Assembly (NCBI GenBank): GCA_028583415.1
Contig: CM053269.1
Location: 57,897,007 to 57,961,006 of the forward strand
DNA: 64,000 bases
Direction: 5' to 3'
From: Protea cynaroides
Taxonomy: Eukaryota; Streptophyta; Magnoliopsida; Proteales; Proteaceae
A program made the position numbers and the translations under genes. The notes under the pieces are model-generated. The model saw only the letters and a list, made by a program, of their open reading frames with translations. It ran no database searches and was not told where the DNA came from. This document shows positions 11,991-25,235 of this stretch, in pieces. Numbering within the stretch: the stretch's first letter is position 1; each line of letters begins with the position of its first letter.

Positions 11991-14900
11991 ATGGCGTTTG
12001 CTGGTTTCCGTCGCGTTCTCAGTGGTCAGTCGACGTCTTCGGCCCTTCTGCAATGGCGATTTGCGCCGATACGTTTTAACTCTACCTTGCCCACTCCGAA
12101 GCTCTTCGTCAGCGGTACGTTTGGACTTTATTCTGAGTTCATTTGTTACATTTGGTCGAGCTTTAATTTCTATTAATGCCTCCCCCATTGATTATTTGTT
12201 GTCATCTTATGGTGAATGCTGAACTTTAGGATCCAATCTTTAGGATTGTCAATGCTGAAATAGATTGGACCCAACCTCCGCGAATTGTCTTGGTTGACTC
12301 TCAGAGTCTTGCTGGGAAACATGTTTGATCATACTTTCGGGGATGACACTTCGGGATCATTGCTGCTATGTCAAACTGAACTCCCTCCCTATCATTACTT
12401 TTACCACTATTTCTACGAGTTTGTCCATGATGAAAAGTATTGCCACCTCCGAAGCATGGGTGTACGCCTCAGTGGTTGGGGTTGGCTGCCTTGTTTGTCC
12501 TTTGATGCAAAGTTTGATTCATACTGGCCTTACACAAGTAGTTCCATGTCTAATTCAGTTTGCGACCTTTTATAGGATTGGACCTGATTGTAGATTATAG
12601 TGGTTGTCTGAATTCTGCTAGTATGTTTGTTTTGGTTTGTGGTGTTTGCATCATTTGTGTGTCAATAAGGTCCTTCCTCTGATGCATGATTAGGAAGAAA
12701 AATTCCAAGTAATGCGTAGTTTAGACATCATGAATCGGATGGGACTGTACAGAAGTTAGCAAAGTCATGCTTTGGATCCTCTACACTCCTTTGTTTGCTA
12801 TACCTCCTTCTACCATGGGTGAGGGAAAACATGCCAACGGAGACTGATGGAGCTATTAAGAAGGAGAATGCCAGGAACAAAGGCAAAAAAGGGGACTGTA
12901 TTCCTAATTCCCTTCTGCTTGCTTGGCTTAAATTCATGAACCCCTGAACCCACACTTCTTTGGCTTCTGAAATCTAAATAGAAATCTGAAGAAGAAGGTT
13001 CAAGATTAAGGAAGAAGAGGGATGGATATAGGGTGCTGCTACATTGAAAATAGGGATTGAAGGGGAAGAAGAGAAAGAGCATTGAAGATTGAGGATGAAG
13101 ACAAATCATGCATGCAGCAATTGACAAGCATTGCTTATTAGGATTATGATCTCAGAAAATAATGAGCCTTAAATTCTCTTCCATATGCATAACTGGACCT
13201 GCATCATCATTGCCAATTTATAGATGTTGGATTTTAGAATAATGGTTTGATATGTCAAAAGTGACAAAGGTCAACTTTATTATATAGAGAAAATGGAATA
13301 AGGGAATAAAAGAACTAATAAAACAACCCTAGACAATTATACTCTTGGACCCTAAATTGGTCATAATATGAATCCATATTATAACACTCCTCCTCAAATT
13401 GGTGCATAAATATCAACTATGCCTAACTTGGACCTACTAGGATGAAAACTCTTCCCTGGTAAAGGCATCTGCCCACTGGTCCTTAGAAATGACAAATGGA
13501 ATAAATATGAGACCTTGTTTTAATTTCTCCTTGATGAAGTGACGATTGATCTCAACATGATTAGTCCGATTATGTTGAATTGGATTATGAGCAATGCTGA
13601 TGGCAGATTTGTTACCACAAAACGCTGCATAAGAAGTTGAATGAGAATACACAAATCCTGAAAGAGTCTTTTGAGCTAAAGTACCAAAAATGCCATGAGC
13701 CATAGCTCGACATTCAGCCTCTGCATGGGAACAAACAATCACTGCCTGTTTCTTGTTCTGTTGTGTAACCAGATTATCACCCGCCAATTGCAATAACCAA
13801 AAGTAGAATGTTTATCGGAAGAACCAGCCCAATCCGCATTAGTAATTTAGTATAGGCTTCAATACGCATATGTTCATGAGGAAACAAGAGGATGTCTTGA
13901 CCAAGAGCAAACTTCAAATAACGCAAGATTTATACACTGCTTCTAAGTGGCCGGAAAAGTGATAATGCACGTATTTACTAACAATACTGACCGCAAAGCA
14001 ATGTCTGGTTTGGTATGGGAAAGATAAATCAAGTGACCAACCAGTTTCTAATAACTACTTTTATCCACAGGTTCGCCATCCTTTTCAGATAAACGGGAAT
14101 TAGCTTCAGGGGAGTATTTGTCGGCTTACACCTGAGCATCCCTATGTCAGACAACAGTTCAAGAGTATATTTTCGTTGGGAGAGGAAGATACCGTATCTT
14201 TATTAGAGCTAGCCACCTCAATTATGAGGAAGTATCGTAGCATGTCCAAGTCTTTAATCTCAAGCTCAATAGCCAAAAGGTCTTCAACCGAGTGATTTCA
14301 GCAACATCACTTTCTGTTCCCACAATATCATCAACATAAACAATGAGAACAATAGTTATCTCACCAGCCCTTTTTATAGAGTATGATCAGCACTACTTTG
14401 TTTGTAACCCACGAACATCATGGTTTTATGGAAGTGCCCAAACCAAGCGTGATGAGATTGCTTCAACCCATATAACGATCTTTTCAGCTTACATACTTTA
14501 CCAGAGATCTAGTGTCCAGAAAAATTGGGAGGGACATCCTTATACACTTCCTCTATTTCCCTATGTAGGAATGCATTTATTACGCCCAATTGATGCAAAT
14601 TCCAACCGAGGTGGACTGCACAAGAAAGGAGAACTCAAACAGTGTTCAGTTTGGCCACAGGATGAAACGTTTCCTGGTAGTCAATTCCAAACATCTGAGT
14701 AATTCCCTTGGCGATTAACTTTGCCTTGTATCTATCAATTGTGCCATCAAGTTTCTGCTTCACTATAAAGACCCATTTGCAGCTACATGCCTTTTTCCCA
14801 GAGGAAGAGTGACTATGTCCCATGTATCATTTTTGGAAAGAGCTTACATCTCTTCAACCATTGTAGCCTTCCACTTGGGATCATCCAATGCTTCCTCCAT

Positions 14901-16737
14901 TGTTTAGGAATGGAAACAAAAAACAAGGAAGAAAACAAAAGCACGAAAAGAGGGTGATAGAGACTCATAAGAAACAACATTAGAAATGAGATGTTGAATA
15001 TAAGGTCTAACACATTTTTGAAGGGCAATAGGCAAATCAAGAGTAAAATCAGAAATAGGCTGACCAGATGAAGGTTGAAACTTGAGATGGAGAACTCGGA
15101 TCAGGAGTTGATGACTGGAGTGGTGCAGTGGAAGTGTTATTGTCATCCTGTGGTAGTTTAGACCTGGGTCAAACAAAAACCTTTAGAGGCTGCACCAAGG
15201 GCTGAGTAGGTGGTTCCCCCTGAACAGAAACTGGAGCCCCATCTTGAGCCATATTAGTGCCATCATCTGGGGCTGCAGTAACATTTGTAGCATCTGGGGC
15301 AGCCACTGGTAACTGTATCTCAGCTTCAGTAGGAGTGTCTAGCACATCTTTATGTGAACCTGAAGAGGTGCGAGAGTGGGAGGAAAGGCCTTAGTCTCGT
15401 GAAATAGCACATCCATAGAGACAAGCAGTCGACGGGAGGAAGGGTGATAACATTTATATCCCTTCTGGGTCGCAAAGTAGCCAAAAGAAATGCATTGGAG
15501 ACCACGATGATCCAGTTTACTGTGCTGATGGTGATTACGTACAAAACATACACAACCAAAAACCTTTGGGGGCACCGCAAATGTAGAAGAGCCGAGAAGT
15601 AACTCGAGACGACATTAAGAGTCGAGAACACAAGAGGGCATCCTGTTAATGAGATAGGCAGAGTTTAGTGAATAATGGTTTGACATGTCAAAATGGCAGT
15701 CTAGCTTTATTATATAGAGAAATACGAACAAGGGGGTAAAAATAATAAATCAACCCTAGACCATTATACCCTTGGACCCCAAACTGGTACTAATATCAAC
15801 CCATATTATAACAATAGACTACAAAAAATAGACTTCTGTTATGTTGTGGATCCATCTTTAAATCGTTCAAGACAACCTAAGCCTCATTTTCTTTCCCTTG
15901 CAGGCAAATAATATAGACAATGAAATTATGTAATCCCTTAAAAACATTGAACTGCACTGCTTCTGCTGTTCTGGAGTTCTGTAGTTCTGTAGTTCCTGAA
16001 ACATATCTATCTCGCCTCTCTCAAAATCTGCTTATTAACAGCTCCCTCAGTCCCTGCTGATGTGGGCAAAAGACATTTGTCTCCTCCCTCATGGGTAGTG
16101 GGAGGTATGGTGCACAAAGCAGCATGGAAGATCCAAAGTTGTACTCAATTCTTTGCCTTCATTGGTAGTTGTACTATGTTATCAAGGTACCATGAAGAAT
16201 AAATGTATTTCGCCTGAAATAGAGAATGGGTAGTGAATTAAGGCCTATATAATAATTGTAGTAATGCATACCATAGTTAACTCATTTTCTTAGATATTGC
16301 GTGCCTGACCCATTTCTTGCTGTGATGTGAACCAGGTCTTTCAAGATTAACCACGGATGAAAAGCTGAAAGAGGCATTCTCTTCATTTGGCCAGCTTCTT
16401 GAAGGTACATGGAATTCCAACCTGCTTTTGATACTATCTTGGTCTTTGACTCTTTATGTGGCTTTTCTTCATCCTGATCTCTATTCATGATAATTTTGCA
16501 GCAAAGGTCATTACAGACAGGGCCTCTGGAAGGTCAAAGGGGTTTGGCTTTGTAAGATATGCAACCATAGAAGAAGCAGAGAAAGCTAGAGAAGGTATGA
16601 ATGCCAAGTTCTTGGATGGGTGGGTTATTTTTGTTGATCCTGCTAAACCTAGGGAGCCAAGGCCACCACCTACTCCAGAACCGGAGCCTTCAGAAACTGG
16701 TTTCAGGACAAACAAAACAATTGGATGGTGTGGGTGA
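11991..16737 (+). CDS. RRM RNA-binding protein, small, probably mitochondrial
   Basis: Three exons (11991-12114, 16336-16404, 16502-16737) join in phase through GT-AG introns to give 142 residues. The first 35 or so residues are rich in Arg, Ser and Ala (MAFAGFRRVL...) and lack acidic residues, as in a mitochondrial targeting presequence. Then follows one RNA recognition motif: RNP2 is LFVSGL (created across the exon 1/2 junction) and RNP1 is KGFGFVRY in exon 3. A Pro/Glu-rich tail (PPPTPEPEP) ends in TIGWCG. The size and plan match plant 'organelle RRM / glycine-rich RNA-binding, mitochondrial' proteins, which bind RNA and often aid organelle RNA editing or splicing. The glycine-rich tail of classic GRPs is absent. 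Intron 1 is 4.2 kb because of a copia insertion. The exact paralogue is not known. Confidence 0.88.
13225..15813 (-). mobile_element. Internally deleted Ty1-copia retrotransposon inside the RRM gene intron
   Basis: Minus-strand frames hold successive copia pol pieces: the end of integrase (about 15660-15400, GYKCYHPSSRRLLVSMDVLF), the reverse transcriptase start (14823-14635, CSCKWVFIVKQKLDGTIDRY), the RT motif VYVDDIVG (about 14325-14343) and RNase H (13793-13437, SHAEAECRAM and NRTNHVEINRHFIKEKL). The 3' LTR is 13225-13386 (162 bp, TG...CA) next to a polypurine tract (TTTGAGGAGGAG on the minus strand). A matching 5' LTR ends at 15813. The direct repeat ATAGA flanks both ends (13220-13224 and 15814-15818). 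Primer-binding site, gag, protease and most of integrase are missing. Many stops and frameshifts make it dead. Confidence 0.85.
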
Positions 16738-19657
16738 TTCTTTGATTAGAAGCCTTTAGTCAAGTCTTGGATAGTTTGGTTAGAAACACTTGTTTGGCTA
16801 GGGGGTGGAATGAAAATCATGGGGAGGAATTGAACGTATGTATTAAATTCTGAAAGAGTAGGGAAGAAAGTCCCACTCTCGATAGTGATCCTTGTTTTTT
16901 TTTTTTTTTTTTTTCCATTATTGCCAAAGCTGCACTCGGTGTTGTACCCTGTATTGCATTTCTTTTCCTGAAATATTAAGGTGAAAAAGTAGTTTTATTT
17001 GAGTAGCCTTCAGTATATGGTTTGGTTATTTATCCCATTCCCGGATCAGGGTCTCAGGTGTTTTTTGGGTCAATCTGACCTGAGATTGCTGGCGGCTGTT
17101 CCGCTCCGGAGTCCATGCACTTAAACTTGTGTCACGGGGATAGATGCTATGGTAATTTTAACCATTGGACTGACCGACTGATGGAGAATTGGAGAAAAAA
17201 ATAATCCGAAGAGGGAATGAAAATTTCCCTATATTTCAATAGTTGTAGTCTTGGTGAGGATGGAATAACTAAGGTGGCATAGTGGCATTGGGATAGGTAG
17301 GTAATGGTTGAAAGAGAAAAAGAGTAAAATCCTAAGCTGAATATATATATTTGCATTTGCATTTTGCATTTTGCAATGAGCTTTTTATTTTAAGACAAGA
17401 AGACGATAGAGAACCCTGAAAAACAGCAAGCCTAGCTTACATCCTTAACCCTCAAAACACCAAAGTGTCCTTGACTAGTTTTAAAATCTCTGCAAATTTC
17501 TTGATATACTACTTTTTAAGAGACTTTTAAAGCCTTTGAGAAATATATAGGCATGTCATAAAATTTATTGTGGCAATGTATCGGCATAAATTAATACAAT
17601 CTCATCATCGGGTGAGCCAATCACTACGTAAGCCTTTTTTTCCCTCTTCATATTGAGCTTTTATTTTATGTTAGAAAATCATTGATAACATTGGATCGAG
17701 TTCTCTCCTTTAATCTCTTCGCCCTGGTATTTTATCATTCTGCACTTGGATGGAATTCTTGAAATGTTGGGGAAGGTATTTCAAACATGCGTCAAGCAGG
17801 GAGTAAGATTGAGATTCCATCATAACATCATTATCGACCACCCCCCTCCCCACAAAAAAAAGAAAAAAAAGATCATAGTTAGAAAGTTAAGGAACGGCAA
17901 AAATTTGGATATGGATACGTACGTATACAAATTTATATAAAAACAAAACTTGCAATCCATGAAATCCCACATAAAATCATCTTCTCATTAGCATAAAACA
18001 CATAAAACACATTTCAAAGCCGAAAAGGTTCATTTGGTAATGGGGTTTCAGGGATTTGGGAAAGAAAATCAAAATATTAGGGAAGAAAGAGAGAAAGAGG
18101 GGGGATTTTTTATTTCCTCCGTTTTGTCTCATATTTAATACAGCAAAATGTGCTTAACACGTTTCAATATAAAAACTACGATTTTTTGAGAATCTATGCA
18201 ATGGTTCATAAAAATACATTGAAAATTTCAGGGCGTGTATAATTCGCGTATCAAACACGAATTTGAATTTACTAGCTGTGGTATAGATATCCTCCCATTG
18301 ACTCTATCTCCCTGCATATATCTATTAGGTCCCACACTCCAAAAGTGAATCTCATTCACACTCCATCAATGATGATGGGTTCATAAGATGATGCAGAGAG
18401 AGGATTTGGGTTTCTCACAAAGCCAATATGACGGAAGTTCCACCGTTAGGGATGTGAGAAATGATATTGGTAATATGGGTGGTAAGGGACTAGAAAAAGA
18501 ACCATGATCTTGATGCATTATGAGCGGCTGGGATTCCCATTGCCGCTTGTTGGCCAGGAAGAGGAATTTTTTTTTTGCTGGAGAAAATGTCAATTAGGAA
18601 TTACTAAGATCATAATTATTAATACAGGTATTTTATGTTACGGAAAACCTCCTGCACAATCGACACGTACGATACCAAAATGGTGAAAAATACGAAGTGT
18701 CGAAAATGAACAAGATGCACAGACACAAAGATGTACGTGGTTTGGTACTAGTGGGGTAGCCTACATCCACGAGGCAATCTCAACGGAGTTTTTTTGCTGT
18801 ATTAGGGAAAATTACAAGCTACACCTCTCACCTTGACAGCATAATACTTGGGTTCCACATTCTACAAAAATATCTCACTAGTACAACTCTCACAAGTATT
18901 TCCATAAGAAACACTAACCTAGAGAAGAGATCTTACAAGTGAACCCAAATTCAATACAAGAAACCCAACCCAGAGATGACCCAGAGCTAATCAATTGTTC
19001 TTCCTTCCTCTAAGCTTCTTAGCTTGTGTTTGTATTTGTATTATGTCTTGTCTTGTGCCATATCCCTTTACATAGATGGAGATATGATCTTTGATTTCTC
19101 TGCCATGGTGTGCCGCAACCAAAGAGGAATACAATACCAAAGAAACATTCAATGTGTAGCAGCAATTGTCAACACTGGTGTGCTGCTCTCTTTTAAAAAA
19201 GGAAAAAAGACAGTTACCTCCCCTATAACTTACCTTAATGACAGTTGAACACCCAAGTTTTAGGAAAAAATAGATGGCTCCAATTTTTAATGGTATTAAA
19301 ATTATATTTTTTGTGGACAACTCTACCCCTAAAACCATCTTCTTCCTCTCTCTCTCTCTCTCTACCCCTCTCCCTCTCCCTCTCAATCCGTTTCTCCTTT
19401 CCTATAGTTGTCGGAGGAGGAAATTCAAGGGTGGATTAGTGTGAGTTGTCGAATTAAGGAGAGATGGGTGAGCGGCCATAAGTTGTAGGAAATGTGTCAA
19501 GCAAGGAGATGGGGGTAGTGCAATCGGTGGAGGGATTTGTGGGTGTAAGCAGGTCGGCGGCTGGATTTCAGGGGGGTGGTGAGGAGTTTTAGGGGAGTGG
19601 GTGGCTACGGTTGGGTGGTTTTCTCTCTCTCCTCGTGTCTCTCCCTTCTTTCTCTCC

Positions 19658-19695
<38 letters not shown>

Positions 19696-20645
19696 CTCTC
19701 TCTAATCTCTCTCTTGGATTCCTCTCTTCTTATTTTCGCTTAGGGTCCTCTCTCCCTCTCTCTTCGGCTTCTTTTTCACTCCATGCACCTTCTGTATCTT
19801 GTTGAAATCAAGGGATTTAGGTATATAAAACCTAAACAAGAGATCAAGATTTTGACCAAGGAAGAGAAATTCAAGATAAGAATCATTGCACAGGTGATTT
19901 AGGTTTGGAAACCACACAAAAAAAAAACCTAAATCAAGACAAAACCCAGATTTTGAAAATCTATAGACAAGAACCAGACAAAACCAGATTTTGAAAATAT
20001 GTAGACAAGAACCAAACAAAACCAGATTTAGGAGAGTGATATAGAAGACAAAGGAACACAGGTGAAGCTTGCAGAGCTCAAATAGAACATAGAAAGCACA
20101 GATCGCTGAATCAAGGAAAAAAAAATGAATCAAAGGAATTTTCAGATCCAGCAAACCAGCAACAAGAAGAAAATACGAATATCATTTAATTGGAGGAATG
20201 TTGTGATTGTTCTTGAACCACATCCAACGTTTCTCCAATCTAATTGTTTACAATAAAAACTAACCCAAATAGAAGACCTTGGATGGGATGAGATTGAAGA
20301 TCTTGGTAGCAGTTATGAGAAGAAATAGGAAGTTGATGGAAGCCCAAATAGAGCTAATCTTGGGTTCTTTGGCGATTTGGGTTCTCCGGCGATTCTCCTT
20401 CACTCCCTTTTTTTTTTTTAGTTAGTCACCCTTGTAAAGGGTTATTTTGGTATTGAGAGCAGTAGGAAGGTTGATAACGCATGCCAAGCGATTTCAATCC
20501 TCCATGCTATAATGCTCAACACGAGAAGGTTGTGGTACTCGAGGGCTCTACGAGCGCCTATCTTAGGTGAAGTATGCATTAGATCTCATTTCTCGGGCTG
20601 GTTGGACGGACAACAAAATAGTGGCTTTTGCTATCATAGTAAGGG
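16738..20645. other. Gene-free spacer with microsatellites and LTR-like sequence
   Basis: No gene was recognised. A T20-type run lies near 16895-16914, just downstream of the RRM gene. The stretch 18690-19250 contains GATGTACGTGGTTTGGTAC followed by CCTACATCCACGAGG, wording common in plant copia/TRIM LTRs, but its ends are not clear. CT-rich microsatellites occur at about 19345-19385 and 19620-19770. An AAACCAGATTTTGAAAAT-type motif is tandemly repeated near 19945-20030. ORFs here look like chance openings in low-complexity DNA. Confidence 0.5.
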
Positions 20646-20650
20646 TTATC

Positions 20651-23600
20651 TGTAAAACCCGCACTTCTCTAACTTGGTCTAACCGTGTCATGCCAGGTCT
20701 TCCCATCATTCTTGGATTAAGTAGACCGAGCATGTGAAGATAGATCACAAACCAGGTATGAGAATTGAGTTAAAAACACTAAAAACATACCTAAGGTCGC
20801 ATGCCTGAGTAGATATGGTCGACCATAAGGAAGGGAAGCAAAAATTTCAAATCCAGAACCCCACAGTCGATGATTTCGACCCTACGGTCGACGGTTTGTG
20901 CGACCGTATGATCGATCGTGAGAACCCAGATCAAACTTCGAGTTTTGAAAACTTTCCTAAACTAAGGGATTACTTTCCTAATGGAAAGATGACTTTATAT
21001 GGAGAGTTTTCCTCTATATAAAGGACGTCCTTCAGCCCTTTTTCACTCTTTTAGAACATTAGTAAACCCTAGAGAAAGAGAAGGAATATAATGAATAGAA
21101 GGAGAAGAGGAAAAAGCTAAGGAGAATAATTTGCTGAGAAGAGATTGGCTCTCTATCACAGGCCAAGGTATGAAATGAATCTCTGGAGATGTAAATTCTA
21201 AGGAATAGGACTTCTATGAAAGATAAGCAATATCAACCTATTATGATCTATGTGATTTCCTTGAAAAAATCCCAAGGAGAACCATGAGGAGTGAATTCGA
21301 TGATTGGGGTTGATAAGAAATTACTAATGATGATCATAGGATGACCTTAGAATAGATCACATTGAATAATAGAAGAATTGACCTAGGAAGAACTCGAATT
21401 CATGTAGATTGTGACCAAAAATCTCAAGGTCGCAGCTACGGTTGACCATACCATGACCAGTATGACCAGAGGATCGACCATAGGCATTCAGGAAGATTTC
21501 AGAAACCATATGGTCGCAGCTACAGTCGCACCATATGCGACCGTAGGGTATCGACCGTAGACAGTAAAGTCGATACAGTATGAGACCATAGGACTAATCA
21601 AACACCTATCAGTGCTCTGTTTCGATTTTCGACTATTGTAGCATGTCACATATGAACCCTAACTTAAATTCATATAACTTTTAGGTTGTTAAATCAATTC
21701 AAAGATAATTTCAAGGCTTGGAAGGACATCGAGTGTGAAACCTACATGCAAATTTTGGGGACGAAATTTCTTTTAAGGGTGGGGGAGTTGTAAGACCCGC
21801 ACTCCATGAACCTGATCTAAACCTTTAATTCATATCGTAATAGGTCTTCCAATCATCACCGGGCCAGACAGGACGAACGGATGACAACCAGATACGAAAA
21901 TGGACCTAATGTATGATATTTTTTCATACCGGTCGATGGTACTGGTCAACCGGTATGTCTATGCGGGCAGACTGCTTAGATCCGAAAACTGATCTCTGCG
22001 GGTCTCACTTTCCAAATCTCGAGTCTATGGACTTTCCTAACGTAAGGAAACTTCCTAAACTCTATCTTAGTCTATTTAAGGACCCATAAACCCCTTTATA
22101 ACTCTTTCATTGATCCTCACAAACCCTAGAGAGGAGAAATAGATCGAAGAAGGAGAAAGAGCTAAGGAAGGAGGGAGAGGAACCGCAGTTTGTCGTTGGA
22201 CGAAGAACACCATACTTGCGAAACAACGGTAAGTGCTTGAACTTTCCTCTAAGTTAAGCGTTATAGATGATTAATCATGAATTGATCAATACCATGCAAA
22301 GTGAGGTATTGATCTAAAACCCTTAAATTTGTCGTCAAACTCTAATATAGTCGATGAACCCTAGATTCACATTCTAGGCTAAGGATCATCGAAATTAAGA
22401 CTTGAATGGAACATGAAATAACTCTAACTAGTTGCTCAGCTCTATAATGCATAGGAGAAACCCTAGAACCAATAGGGGGTGACTGACGGAAGGGGAACAC
22501 CGAATTGATGGTCTTCCGGAGGCATATCGGTCAACCATACAGGTCGCACCATATGCGACCGGTACTGCGACCGATACCTCTCGGAGACTGGTCTGTGGGG
22601 GACCAGTCGACCATACCGGTCGCACCTTTCCCCACAGTGCCGCGAAGGGTGCTTGCGACCGGTACTGTAACCAGTATGCACTGTGAGTAGTGTTTTTGAC
22701 CCAGTTGGTTTCTAACCAACGTAAACACTAAGAACATTATTCTAATTCAACCCTAACATCGTGTAGGACCTTGTCATAGCGAGTTTGAATTCTGTGACGC
22801 GGAGCAAGTTAGCAATCAAGCGTCAAATAAGAGAATCGGACCTAAATCCTAATAACCTAATAATAGTAAAACGTTGTTAGTAATAATGATTATGTAGAAT
22901 GGTGTTTGTGCATACTCGCATGCCATCTTTACTATATTGTTCATGCATACTCGCTATGCTAGGATGTGACTATTAGGCATGTGATTGTTTTTGTTGGTGT
23001 GTGGAGTGGGAAGGGCCTGAGGTCTGAGATCATTAATCACACTAGCACCTTTTCGTATCTCTTCTGTCTTAGCATGCTTGGTGCGGGTAGGGTATCAGGG
23101 GGAGGAAGTGGCACTGTGGTCTCCGGCCTGGCCACTAGACTCTAGCTCTATCTCTATGACATATGGATTTGTGCTAGGATATGGCTTACAGTGATGACAT
23201 ATAGGATTGGTTAATTGCGAGCCCAGTTTGCGAGCCCTCGCCAATAGGGGCTTATGTGTTGGTATGGGTAGGGTATCAGGGGAAGTGTTGACAGTGTTTG
23301 ATCCGGACACTTTAGCTCTATCTCTATTCCATGGTGGGTGCATGTGGGACGACAATGATGTTTGATCTATTGGGCGGATTCACACACTCGTGTATAGAAG
23401 TGCGGTGACCGCTAATCCTTTCTATAGCACATTGCAAACTTAAAACCAGAACATAATGTGAATGTTACTCATGCATGATGTGTGCTGCATTGTCTGATTA
23501 TCTTACTGAGCTAAGTTGTGAGCTCACCCTTGTATATATACATGTTTTTAGATGTTGATGCAGGTTACACTGTCGAGGACTACGTGGATGCTCCAATATA

Positions 23601-25230
23601 TGGAAGAGCTGCTGCCCTAAAAGTGCAAGCAAGGGAGGACAAGCATGATGCTTCATGCGAATGTTCTTTTTATGTGTACCTCTAGGATATTGGATTTGTT
23701 TATTTTATTTATTTTCAGTTGGATTTATAAGTGATGTAATGATAATTATTTACGTTATGGTGTTTTGAATAATTGGATATTTTATTTAAATTATCAATAG
23801 AGAACTCAGTTTATTTAATTTAAGACTTCCGTTGTATTTAATTATATTATGATTATGGTTATGTGAAATGATTTGTATGAGTGAGCATGGTCTTATTGAG
23901 TTCCTGGTGTGAACCGTTGGTTCAGTGACGGTTCACTCATACTTCTGGTTCAGTCGAAATTGAGGTGTGACATCGAGTATTGCTAACAGGTGAGGGAACA
24001 AAACCTAAACTAATTGGATAATAATAAACTATCTATTTTATTGAATTCAATGCCATGATTGATTCTATGCTTGTAATGTGCATCTCACATGTCATCAAAT
24101 ATTCCTGCTATTACTGTTCATGCATATTTAATTCTGTTTATTTATAGCATGATGATGATGATGATGCTAGAAATAGGCATGTGAATGTATGTGTGTGGTT
24201 GGTATGTTGGATGCGAGTGAAGCATCAGGGGGAGGACGTGACATTGTGGTATTCGACCTCGTTACCAGACTAGCTTTATCTCTACTCAAGTCTTGCCCAC
24301 TAACATCGTCGTATCACCATTACCTTAGTAAAAGTATTACGTCGCAGGACATCAGGGGAGGTGGTTTTGGACCGTGTAGTATCTGACTTTGCTGAGGGGC
24401 CTTAACTCTATCTCTATGAACGTATTGAGGGATGTTGGGGTGAGACCTTGGATACACTGTTTGACATTATGATTGGTTAGTTGCGAGCCCAGTTTCCAAG
24501 TCCTCACCAATAGGGGCTTACATGTTGGTATGGGTAGGACATCAGGGGAAGTGTTGACAGTGTTTGATCCAAACACTTTAACTCTATCTCTATTCCATGG
24601 TGGGTGCATATGGGATGACAATGGTGTTTGATCTATTGGGCGGATTCATACACTTGTGTATAGAGGTGCGACGACCACCAAACTTTTCTATAACATATAG
24701 CAAACTTATAAACCATACCAAATATATGAATTGAATGCATGCATATGTTTGTTGTTTTGTTTTGTTTGCTCACTGAGCCATGATGTGTGCTCACCCTTTC
24801 GACGTTGAATATTTTTAGTTGATGATGCAGGTCCTACTGTTGAATAATATATGAATGCGTTGACGTATGGACACGTTGCTGCGATAGACGTAGAAGCTGA
24901 AGAAGATACGCATGATTTATCATGTAAGTGCAACCAATGTGTTTTTGCTTAAGTTTAATTATAATTTGAACATCATATATGTAATTGATTATTTATTTTT
25001 ATGTCTTGTGGTTTGGAGATAATTAGATTAAATACTTATTTATCACTGTTAGATTCTCAGTTCATTATCTGTAAGACTTCCGTTCATTTGTTTATTACCT
25101 CTGATTATTAATGTGGAATGTGTGTTTGGTTTGATATGGTAGGTACGATCTATACGAGATCCTAGGTGAACCGTTAATTTATTGGCGGTTCATCACACCA
25201 TTCTGGTTAGACCAGAATTGGGGTGTGACA
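20651..25230 (+). mobile_element. Solo LTR (host LTR 'A'), about 2.3 kb, interrupted by a nested element
   Basis: The left end is TGTAAAACCCGC at 20651 and the right end is GGGGTGTGACA at 25230. Perfect 5-bp duplications TTATC flank it (20646-20650 and 25231-25235), so this is a single LTR left after recombination. It is split at 21733/23978 by element B. Removing B rejoins an LTR of about 2.34 kb. A TATATAAAG at about 21013-21021 with CCCTAGAGAAAGAG downstream is a plausible LTR promoter. The 3' half contains repeated blocks around CATCAGGGG and TCTATCTCTA. No coding sequence. The superfamily is inferred as Ty3-gypsy from the internal fragment of the related element B. Confidence 0.83.
21734..23972 (+). 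mobile_element. Collapsed Ty3-gypsy-like element 'B' nested in solo LTR A
   Basis: It is flanked by a perfect TCGAG duplication (21729-21733 and 23973-23977). It starts TGTGAAACC, and about 20 bp later jumps to the typical gypsy internal 3' end GGGGACGAAATTTCTTTTAA, a polypurine tract (AAGGGTGGGGGAG) and a full 3' LTR at 21789-23972 (2184 bp, TGTAAGACCCGC ... GAGGTGTGACA). Nearly the whole 5' LTR and interior are deleted. The LTR is a diverged relative of host LTR A, with the same ends, similar length, a TATA-like TATTTAAGG near 22074 and the CCCTAGAG downstream motif. Confidence 0.8.
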
Positions 25231-25235
25231 TTATC

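Noticed and set aside
22428..22737. Arg/Pro-rich ORFs on both strands in the LTR
   Set aside because: They lie across the GGTCGCACC palindrome array of LTR B; opposite-strand openness is due to inverted motifs, with no protein family match.
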